The translations under genes were made by a program, and so were the position numbers. A DNA stretch of 64,000 bases from Bradyrhizobium sp. CCGUVB4N (GTDB lineage: Bacteria; Pseudomonadota; Alphaproteobacteria; Rhizobiales; Xanthobacteraceae): positions 3,658,001-3,722,000 of the forward strand of contig NZ_JANADP010000001.1 of the NCBI RefSeq assembly GCF_024199945.1. Reading direction: 5' to 3'. Positions 52,112 to 58,948 of this stretch are shown in pieces. The notes below the pieces were generated by a model. It did not search any database, was not told the DNA's origin, and saw nothing but the letters and a program-made list of their open reading frames with translations. Within the stretch, counting starts at the first letter, position 1; each line of letters opens with the position of its first letter.

Positions 52112-53229
52112 GCAACTCTCCTTCGTCCCAATGCCAGTACATGCGCGACGATCGACGCGCTCGATCCGCCGTCGACGAGATCGTCGACGAAGCGCTCGAT
52201 GGCGATGAGCGCTTCGGTCTGCGGGCGAAAGCCCGGGCCCGCCGCAAGCGGCGTCAGCCAGCTCACGCGCCAGGCTCGCCGCGACAGCCTTGCGACCGCG
52301 TCGCGCAACGCGTCCGGCTCGCCGCGCTCCAGTCCGTCCGAGACGACGACAACTGCTGCTCCGCGCGCGTACCCGCCGAAGCGGGGGACAGCGAGGAAGG
52401 CCTGCAGCGCATCGCCGATACGTGTACCGCCGTCCCAGTCGCTGACGAGATGGGCTGCCGCACTCAGCGCCTGCTCGCGTCGCTTCAGCCGCAGCGCACG
52501 GGTGACGCGGGTCAGCCGCGTGCCGAAGGTGAAGACCTCGACGTTCGGCGCCGCCTGCATCAGCGCATGGGCCAGCTTCATGTTGTCTTCAGTCCGGCTC
52601 TTCATCGAGCCGGAAACGTCGATCAGCAGCAGGAGCTTTCGCGGACGATGGCGACGCTTCATATGGCCGAGCCGCAAAATCTCGCCGTCGCTGCGGACAG
52701 AGTCGCGCAAGGTGCGGCGAAGATCGGCAAAGGGACCGCGGCGGGCCCGCATGCGGCGATGGCCACGCCGCCGCGGCAGCCGCCGGGGAGCCTCACGCGA
52801 CAGGCGGCGAAGTGCATCTGTGGTGGAAAGCTGCGCGAAGCGGCGCTCAACCAGCGCCTCGGTGCGGGTCGCGGAGAGGCCGGATTCATTGGCGTCGTCG
52901 GAGAACAGCGGCTCCTCGTCGCCGCGGCCTTCCTCCTGCAGGCGGACGGTCTCGTCGTCCTCGCCATCGTCGGCGCGCTCCAGCGCTTCGCTGCCGTGGA
53001 AGTGAAGATCGAACAGGCGATCAAAACTCGCGCGACGTTCGGGCGGCGGGGCGAGGGTGGCCAGTGCCGCATGCCTGATATCCCGGAGGTCGCGCGGGCC
53101 GAGCAGTTCGATCGCGGTGAGGAATGTGGTGGTTTGCTCCGGGGCGACGGCAAAGCCGTTGGCGCGCAACAACGCAACGAAGGAGACGAAGATGCGCGCG
53201 GCGCGCGGAAGCTCTGGCTCGGTGCTCAT
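52108..53229 (-). CDS. VWA domain protein, CoxE-like
   Basis: A 373-residue protein with an Arg-rich middle and a C-terminal von Willebrand A domain containing the MIDAS motif LLLIDVSGSMKSRTEDNM. Together with the MoxR ATPase upstream it corresponds to CoxD/CoxE, needed to mature the active site of molybdenum hydroxylases. Overlaps both neighbours by 4 nt. Confidence 0.88.
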   Translation of the reverse strand: MSTEPELPRAARIFVSFVALLRANGFAVAPEQTTTFLTAIELLGPRDLRDIRHAALATLAPPPERRASFDRLFDLHFHGSEALERADDGEDDETVRLQEEGRGDEEPLFSDDANESGLSATRTEALVERRFAQLSTTDALRRLSREAPRRLPRRRGHRRMRARRGPFADLRRTLRDSVRSDGEILRLGHMKRRHRPRKLLLLIDVSGSMKSRTEDNMKLAHALMQAAPNVEVFTFGTRLTRVTRALRLKRREQALSAAAHLVSDWDGGTRIGDALQAFLAVPRFGGYARGAAVVVVSDGLERGEPDALRDAVARLSRRAWRVSWLTPLAAGPGFRPQTEALIAIERFVDDLVDGGSSASIVAHVLALGRRRVA

Positions 53230-54110
53230 GCGGTTGCCTCCGCGAGCATGGCGTCGAGCCGGGGCGAGATGAAGTGCAGATCCTCCTCATCCTTGAGTGC
53301 CACGCCGATCGAGCGCTTGAACGCGTCGGGCCAGCGCGCGCCGCCCTTGTGCAGGAGCGTTGCGGCCTCGGCCCAGTCGACGGCCTCGGCGATGCCGGGC
53401 GCCTTGCTGAGCGGCTCGCGACGGAGCTTGCCGACGGCTGCGACGACGGCGCGGGCGGTGGCCTCCGCAACGCTGGAGGCCCGCAGCATGATGATGCGCG
53501 CCTCGCGCTCTTCGGTGGGATAGTCGATCCAGTGATAGACACAGCGGCGGCGCAAGGCTTCGTGCAGATCGCGCGTGCGGTTCGACGTCAGCACGACGAC
53601 GGGGCGTTCGGCGGCGCGTACCGTGCCACGCTCGGGGATCGAAATCTGGAAGTCGGACAAGAATTCGAGCAGGAAGGCTTCGAACTCCTGGTCGGCGCGG
53701 TCGATCTCGTCGATCAACAGCACCGTCGAGTCGGGCGCGCGCAACGCCGCCAGCATAGGACGCTCGATCAGGAACGTCTCGCCATAGATATCGATGCTCT
53801 CGTCGCCGGCCTGGCGGATCGCCAGCATCTGGCGCGGATAGTTCCATTCGTAGAGCGCGGCGGAGGCGTCGATACCCTCGTAGCATTGCAGGCGGATCAA
53901 TCGGCGGCCGAGCACGGCGGCGATGGCTTTTGCCGCTTCCGTCTTGCCGACACCCGGCGCGCCCTCCAGCAGCAGCGGCTTGCCGAGCGCGAGGCCGAGA
54001 TAGGCGGCGGTCGCGAGGCCCTCGTCGGCGAGGTAATAGGCCGCGCGCAACGCTCTCTCAAGCGCCTCCGGGCTGTCGATGCCGACGATGTTGCTGCGGA
54101 CCGCCATCAA
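53226..54110 (-). CDS. MoxR family AAA+ ATPase, CoxD-like
   Basis: A 294-residue ATPase with Walker A EGAPGVGKTEAAKAIA (~45-60), Walker B TVLLIDEIDRADQEFEAFLLE and sensor-1 VVVLTSNRTRDLHEALRRRC. Works with the VWA partner as a chaperone for insertion or sulfuration of the molybdenum cofactor. MAVRSN one codon later is an alternative start. Directly follows the large-subunit genes. Confidence 0.9.
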   Translation of the reverse strand: MMAVRSNIVGIDSPEALERALRAAYYLADEGLATAAYLGLALGKPLLLEGAPGVGKTEAAKAIAAVLGRRLIRLQCYEGIDASAALYEWNYPRQMLAIRQAGDESIDIYGETFLIERPMLAALRAPDSTVLLIDEIDRADQEFEAFLLEFLSDFQISIPERGTVRAAERPVVVLTSNRTRDLHEALRRRCVYHWIDYPTEEREARIIMLRASSVAEATARAVVAAVGKLRREPLSKAPGIAEAVDWAEAATLLHKGGARWPDAFKRSIGVALKDEEDLHFISPRLDAMLAEATA

Positions 54111-54119
54111 CCGAAACCT

Positions 54120-55142
54120 CTAGCGCCGCGCCTGCGGCCGCGCGCCGCCCTGGGCTTTGATCGCGCGCAGCACTTTTTCCGGCGTAATCGGCAGATCGTC
54201 GATACGCACGCCGACCGCGTTGAAGATCGCGTTGGCAACCGCCGGCAGCACGGGGTTGGCGCACATCTCGCCGGGACCCTTGGCTCCGAATGGCCCATCA
54301 GGCGCGGGGCGCTCCAGCACGGCGATATCGTGCGGGCAGATATCGCCGGGGCCGGGCATCAGATATTCGACGAAATCGCGCGGGCCGTGTACGGGCTCGG
54401 GATAGTAAGGTTCGGGCGTTTCGTAGAGTGCATGGCTGACACCCATCCAGGCACCGCCGACCAGCTGTTGCTCGACCAGGCGTGGATTGAGGGCACGGCC
54501 GAGCTCGTAAGCGGAATCCATCCGCACCATCGCGACCTCGCCGGTCTCGTCGTCGACATCGACCTCGGCGACGAGGCAGGCGTGGGCGTAGCAGGTTGCG
54601 GGCGACATCTCGCCCGTCTCCGGATTCACTTCGGAGAGCGGCACCAGGAAGATGCCGCGGCCGGAGATGGTCTTGCCCTGCTTGAACTGCGCCGCGATCG
54701 CGACGTCCTTGGTCGAGATCGAACGATGCGGCGCGCCCTTGACGTGGATGTTGCCGCGTCCGTCGGTTTCGAGATCGGCGGCGTTGACTTCCAGTTCCTC
54801 GGCGGCGGCTTCCATCATCACGCCGCGGGCCTCGCGGGCCGCCGCCATCACCGCGTTGCCGACGCGATGCGTCCCGCGTGAGGCGAACGAGCCCATGCAA
54901 TGTGGGCCGGTGTCGGAATCCGCGGTGTCGACATAGACATCCTCGACCGGCACGCCCAGCGTCTCCGCGCAGATCTGCCGCGTCACCGATTTCATGCCCT
55001 GGCCGAGATCGATGGACGACAGCGCCACCGTGAACTTGCCGCTCGGGTTGGAATGCACCAGCGCCTGGCTGGGGTCGCCGCCGAGATTCATGCCGATGGG
55101 ATAATTGATCGACGCGATGCCGCGTCCGCGGTGCCGGGCCAT
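54120..55142 (-). CDS. Molybdenum hydroxylase large subunit, C-terminal half (MoCoBD_2)
   Basis: A 340-residue protein corresponding to the second molybdopterin-binding domain of xanthine dehydrogenase/CoxL-type large subunits. It contains SSIDLGQGMKSVTRQICAETLG (~42-63), NPRLVEQQLVGGAWMGV and the catalytic Glu in GAKGPGEMCANP (E292). The gene begins directly after, and in frame with, the TAG of the N-terminal half, and has a perfect Shine-Dalgarno AGGAGG six bases before its ATG. It must assemble with the 55143-56738 product to form an active subunit. Confidence 0.87.
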   Translation of the reverse strand: MARHRGRGIASINYPIGMNLGGDPSQALVHSNPSGKFTVALSSIDLGQGMKSVTRQICAETLGVPVEDVYVDTADSDTGPHCMGSFASRGTHRVGNAVMAAAREARGVMMEAAAEELEVNAADLETDGRGNIHVKGAPHRSISTKDVAIAAQFKQGKTISGRGIFLVPLSEVNPETGEMSPATCYAHACLVAEVDVDDETGEVAMVRMDSAYELGRALNPRLVEQQLVGGAWMGVSHALYETPEPYYPEPVHGPRDFVEYLMPGPGDICPHDIAVLERPAPDGPFGAKGPGEMCANPVLPAVANAIFNAVGVRIDDLPITPEKVLRAIKAQGGARPQARR

Positions 55143-56738
55143 CTAGCGCCTCCTGGTGCCAAAGACGGAGGAGAAACGGGTCGCGCCATGCGACGGCGCA
55201 GTCGGCCGCGGCGCGGGCGGCGGAGGAGCCGGTGGTGGCGGCTCTCGCGGCGGTTCGCGCGTAACGGTCGGCGGCAACCGATCGTAGCTGGTGCGCTGCT
55301 GCGCCGGGGCGGTAGGCCGTGCGCGCGACGAATCCGTGGGGGTCGGCGGGATGACGGCGCGGCTACCGCCGCCGTCCTTGCGCGAGGAGGCCTGCTTGAA
55401 CTCCTCGCGGAGCGGCCATTTTGCTTTTTCGGCCGCGACCTGGACGCATTCGATCAACGCGGTGTTCTTGGCTTCGCGCCGGTGCGCCTTCATGTCGCCG
55501 TCGCGATAGGCGTTGAGGATCCGGAACTCCATCGGATCCATGTTGATGATGTGAGCCAGCTTGTCCATCTGGCACTCGATGGCAAAGTCCATCGCGGTCA
55601 CGCCGAAACCGCGCATGGCGGTCGCTGGCGTGCGGTTGGTGAAGACGCAATAGACGTCGCCATAGACGTTCGGAATGGTGTAGGGGCCCGGCAGATGCGC
55701 GGCGCATTTCACCGCGGCGTAGCTCGATAGCCGCGTATAGGCGCCGCTGTCGAAATAGGCGCGGATCTTGCGCGCGACGATGCGGCCGTCACGCATCACG
55801 CCATCCTTGATGTAGATGCGTTCGGCGCCGCGTGGCGGCCCATATTGCATCTCCTCCTCGCGTCCGAACACGTAGCGCACGGGTCGCCCGGTCAGCATCG
55901 CGCCGAGGATGGCCAGCGGCTCGGTCAGCGTGTCGACCTTGCCGCCAAAGCCGCCGCCGACGGTGCCGCCGATGAAGTGGAAGGTGTTGGACGGCACGTC
56001 CAGGATCTTTGCGCAGGTGTCGACCGAAAAGAACAGCGCCTGCGTGGAGGTGTAGACGACATAACGGCCGTTAGTGTCCGGGGCCGCGATCGCGCCATTG
56101 GTCTCGGTCGGTGCATGCTCGATCGGCGACATCTGGTAGCGCTGCTCGAGCACATGATCGGCGGTCGCCAGCGCCGCGTCGGCGTCGCCGAAGCGCAGCC
56201 GCTGATGGTCGTAGGTCTCGTGATAGGTGAAGGTGTTCTTGGGATAGGTCTCGTTGACCACGGGCGCACCGGGCTTCAGCGCGTCCTCGACGTCGAACAC
56301 GGCCGCGAGCGGTTCGTAATCGACCTTGACCTTGGCGATCGCTTCAAAGGCCTCGCGCTCGCTGTCGGCAACGATGGCGACGATCGGCTCGCCCTTGTAA
56401 CGGACCTTGTCGACGGCAAGCGACGGCTCGTCGTCCTTGCCGAAATTGATCAGGCTCAAAAGCGTGTTGAGGTTCACCGGCACATCGGCGCCGCGGATGA
56501 TCCGGCGCACGCCGGACGAGCGCTCGGCCTCGGCCGTGTCGATGCGACGAATCCTCGCATGCGCCTGCGTCGAGCGGACGACCTTCAGGTGCAGCATGCC
56601 CTGCAGCTTGTGGTCGTTGAAATAGCTGGACGTGCCCGTGACGTGACCGAGCATGTCCTGACGTTGCGTGCCTTTGCCGATCTCCTTCAGATTGTCGTCG
56701 CGCTCATCGGCGAAGATGTCCTTGCGAAGTTCCAGCAT
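55143..56738 (-). CDS. Molybdenum hydroxylase large subunit, N-terminal half with Pro-rich tail
   Basis: A 531-residue protein with the Ald_Xan_dh_C hammerhead domain (~25-145) and the first molybdopterin-binding domain: GGGFGGK (261-267), FGREEEMQYGP and AMRGFG (374-379). The active-site loop is not the AYRCSFR of true CO dehydrogenase, so it acts on another substrate. Domain similarity ends near residue 450; the rest is a Pro/Arg/Ser-rich tail (~464-531) with runs such as PPPPAPPPPAP. The stop codon is TAG directly before the C-half start. Confidence 0.87.
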   Translation of the reverse strand: MLELRKDIFADERDDNLKEIGKGTQRQDMLGHVTGTSSYFNDHKLQGMLHLKVVRSTQAHARIRRIDTAEAERSSGVRRIIRGADVPVNLNTLLSLINFGKDDEPSLAVDKVRYKGEPIVAIVADSEREAFEAIAKVKVDYEPLAAVFDVEDALKPGAPVVNETYPKNTFTYHETYDHQRLRFGDADAALATADHVLEQRYQMSPIEHAPTETNGAIAAPDTNGRYVVYTSTQALFFSVDTCAKILDVPSNTFHFIGGTVGGGFGGKVDTLTEPLAILGAMLTGRPVRYVFGREEEMQYGPPRGAERIYIKDGVMRDGRIVARKIRAYFDSGAYTRLSSYAAVKCAAHLPGPYTIPNVYGDVYCVFTNRTPATAMRGFGVTAMDFAIECQMDKLAHIINMDPMEFRILNAYRDGDMKAHRREAKNTALIECVQVAAEKAKWPLREEFKQASSRKDGGGSRAVIPPTPTDSSRARPTAPAQQRTSYDRLPPTVTREPPREPPPPAPPPPAPRPTAPSHGATRFSSVFGTRRR

Positions 56739-56750
56739 GGTCGCGTTCCC

Positions 56751-57227
56751 TTAGGCGCTGACCCGGCCGCCGGCGGCGGCGAGGATGGCATTGATGATCG
56801 GCTCGTAGCCGGTGCAGCGGCAGATGTTGCCGGAGATGGCTTCAATGACCTCATCGCGGCTCGGCGAGGGATTGCGATCGAGCAGGGCTTTTGCGGCCAT
56901 CAGCATGCCCGGCGTGCAATAGCCGCACTGAGCGGCAAATTGGTCGGCAAAGGCGCGCTGCAGCGGATGCAGGTTCGGGCCCTGCTTCATGCCGTCGAGC
57001 GTCTCGACGGAGCGGCCGGCGACGGTCTCCGCCAGCGTCAGGCAGGAGAGGTGAAGCTCGCCGTCGATCAGCACGCTGCAGGTGCCGCAGCCGCCCTGGC
57101 CGCAGCCGAATTTCGGCGTCATGTCGCCGATCAGCTCGCGCAGCGCGACCAGAAGATTGGTGCCGCCATCGACGAAGATCGCGACGTCGCGGCCGTTGTG
57201 TCGGAATTGCAGGGGAATTTTGGACAT
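56751..57227 (-). CDS. Molybdenum hydroxylase 2Fe-2S subunit (CoxS-like)
   Basis: A 158-residue iron-sulfur subunit. The plant-ferredoxin-like cluster uses C42, C47, C50 and C62 (CGQGGCGTC ... SC), the C-terminal cluster C101, C104, C136 and C138 (CGYCTPGM ... CRCTGYEP). Passes electrons from the molybdenum site to the FAD subunit. Length and motifs are normal. Confidence 0.94.
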   Translation of the reverse strand: MSKIPLQFRHNGRDVAIFVDGGTNLLVALRELIGDMTPKFGCGQGGCGTCSVLIDGELHLSCLTLAETVAGRSVETLDGMKQGPNLHPLQRAFADQFAAQCGYCTPGMLMAAKALLDRNPSPSRDEVIEAISGNICRCTGYEPIINAILAAAGGRVSA

Positions 57228-57233
57228 GACCGC

Positions 57234-58052
57234 TTATTCCTGTCCCGACAGCAGGCGGCGCAGGTGGACGCCGACGATCTCGCGGCGATACCAGGCGCTG
57301 CCGAGCGCGTTGTCGGATGGCGATGTTCCCTCGGTGGCGGCGGATGCGGCCGCCGCAATGGTCGCGGCGTCCAGCGAGCGGCCCTCCAGTGCCCGCTCGG
57401 CGGCGCGGGCGCGGATCTGGGTCGGTGCCATCGAGCCCAGTGCGATCCGCGCGCCCGCGATCCGGCCGCCGCTGATCGGTAGATGCGCAGCCAGCGTGAT
57501 GACCGAGCCGCCTTTTGGTTTGATCCGCGCAATCTTGCGATAGCGGAATGCCTCGCTACTTGCCGGCCGGGTGCATGAGACCGACAAGACCAACGTTCCG
57601 GCCTGCCGCTCGCGCGCCTGCAAGAATTCTTCGATCGGGATATCCCGCGAGCCGAAGCCGCCCGCGACGGCCACGGTGGCATCGAGTGCCAGCAACGCGA
57701 CGGTGAAATCGCCATAGGGATTTGGCGCGAAGAGATTGCCGCCGACGGTGCCCATGTTGCGCACGGCAGGGCCGCCGATCGAGCGGGCGGGGGCGTGGAG
57801 GAAGCCGAGGTCGCGTTCGGCAAGGACGCGTGCGAAGGTGACGCCGGCGCCCAGCGTGATACGCGGGCCGGAAGCATCGATCCGGGTCAGCGCCTGGTCC
57901 TGGGCGCGGACGACCGTCGAGATCGACACATCGCCCTCGTTCAGCGCCCGCATCACCAGCGTGCCGCCGCCGAGATAGCGCGCGGTGCGGTCAGAGGACA
58001 GCGCGCCGGCCGCTTCGCTGGCACTGGCGAAAGTCTTGACTGTCACGGCCAT
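57234..58052 (-). CDS. Molybdenum hydroxylase FAD subunit (CoxM-like)
   Basis: A 272-residue FAD_binding_5/CO_deh_flav_C protein: YLGGGTLVMRAL (~28-39), a GGPAVRNMGTVGGNLFAPNPYGDF FAD segment (~92-115) and IALGSMAPTQIRARAAE near the C-terminus. The start abuts the stop of the SRPBCC gene upstream (TAG then ATG) with an AGGAGG ribosome binding site inside that gene, the same arrangement as in the split large subunit. Confidence 0.93.
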   Translation of the reverse strand: MAVTVKTFASASEAAGALSSDRTARYLGGGTLVMRALNEGDVSISTVVRAQDQALTRIDASGPRITLGAGVTFARVLAERDLGFLHAPARSIGGPAVRNMGTVGGNLFAPNPYGDFTVALLALDATVAVAGGFGSRDIPIEEFLQARERQAGTLVLSVSCTRPASSEAFRYRKIARIKPKGGSVITLAAHLPISGGRIAGARIALGSMAPTQIRARAAERALEGRSLDAATIAAAASAATEGTSPSDNALGSAWYRREIVGVHLRRLLSGQE

Positions 58053-58496
58053 CTAGGCGGCCTCCTTCAGATGCCGGCGGATCGCTTCGAACCCGGCCTG
58101 GTAAATGTCTTCGGCGACCATGTGGGTGATGCGGTCGCGGTCTTCGGGCTTGGTCGTGAAACGCGACTCCCAGTGCCAGAAGGTGCGGTCTCCGTCGGTG
58201 ACCGGCAGCAGGCGGACATGCGCGACGTAGTTGAACATCGGGATCGGCGTATCGAGCAGGCAATAGCTGAAGCTCTGTTCGAGGTCGGACAGTGCCAGCA
58301 ATTGCTCGCGCAGCTCGGCGCCATCCCTCAGTTTGAACCGCCTGACGCAACCGATCTTGTCGGAGGATTGCGCGCGCTCGATCGAGGAGGTCGCAACCGC
58401 CGGATGCCAGCGATCGTGCCCGTTGAAATCACGCAACATGGCCCACGCCGCATCGGTCGGCGCGTCCAGGATCGTGCTTTTGACGATATGCGGCAC
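58053..58496 (-). CDS. SRPBCC family protein (CoxG-like), copy 1
   Basis: A 147-residue START-like/polyketide-cyclase fold protein: DAPTDAAWAMLRDFNGHDRWHPAVATSSIE ... DKIGCVRRFKLRDGAELREQLLALSD. Clearly related to the neighbour at 58500 throughout. SRPBCC proteins next to molybdenum hydroxylases (CoxG) are thought to help membrane attachment or substrate handling; here two copies exist. Confidence 0.87.
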   Translation of the reverse strand: MPHIVKSTILDAPTDAAWAMLRDFNGHDRWHPAVATSSIERAQSSDKIGCVRRFKLRDGAELREQLLALSDLEQSFSYCLLDTPIPMFNYVAHVRLLPVTDGDRTFWHWESRFTTKPEDRDRITHMVAEDIYQAGFEAIRRHLKEAA

Positions 58497-58499
58497 GGA

Positions 58500-58937
58500 T
58501 CAACCTCCGAACACGCGCTTGAGTGCGTCAAACCCGCCCTGGAACACGCCGCCGCCGATGTTGCCGACGAGCTCGGTCTCGCGCTCCGGCGCGCAATCGA
58601 ACTCGGCGGTCCATTCCACAAAGGTCTGGTCGCCGTCGGTGACGGGCGTCAGCCGCAGGGTCGCGACATAGTTCTCGACGCCCATCGGGGATTCCAGGAT
58701 CGAGTAGGTGCAGAACATGTCGTAGTCGGACAGGCCCAACAGCTTCTCGCGGATGCGGTCGCCGTTGCGCAGACGGAAATCCCTCACACAACCGATCTTG
58801 TCCGAGGGCTCGCCGCCTTCAATGCGGCTCTCAGCAATCGCGGGATGCCAGTTGGGGAGGCCGTTGAAATCACGCACACGCGCCCAGACGCGATCGTTGC
58901 GCGCATTGACGACGGTGGAGACGTAGACGCGGGGCAT
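58500..58937 (-). CDS. SRPBCC family protein (CoxG-like), copy 2
   Basis: A 145-residue paralog of the product at 58053, sharing VWARVRDFNGLPNWHPAIAESRIE, SDKIGCVRDFRLRNGDRIREKLLGLSD and PVTDGDQTFVEW. Three nucleotides separate the two genes. Tandem duplication with divergence of the pocket residues suggests different ligands or a heterodimer. Confidence 0.87.
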   Translation of the reverse strand: MPRVYVSTVVNARNDRVWARVRDFNGLPNWHPAIAESRIEGGEPSDKIGCVRDFRLRNGDRIREKLLGLSDYDMFCTYSILESPMGVENYVATLRLTPVTDGDQTFVEWTAEFDCAPERETELVGNIGGGVFQGGFDALKRVFGG

Positions 58938-58948
58938 GGATTTTGACC

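Noticed and set aside
55143..55145. TAG between the hydroxylase halves as a simple nonsense mutation or sequencing error
   Set aside because: AGGAGG is correctly placed before the following ATG and the N-half has its own Pro-rich C-terminal tail; I list it as two genes, with readthrough left open.
53124..57482. Long plus-strand frames (585 and 545 codons) opposite the MoxR and hydroxylase genes
   Set aside because: Antisense shadows without family features; the minus strand has complete, motif-bearing genes.
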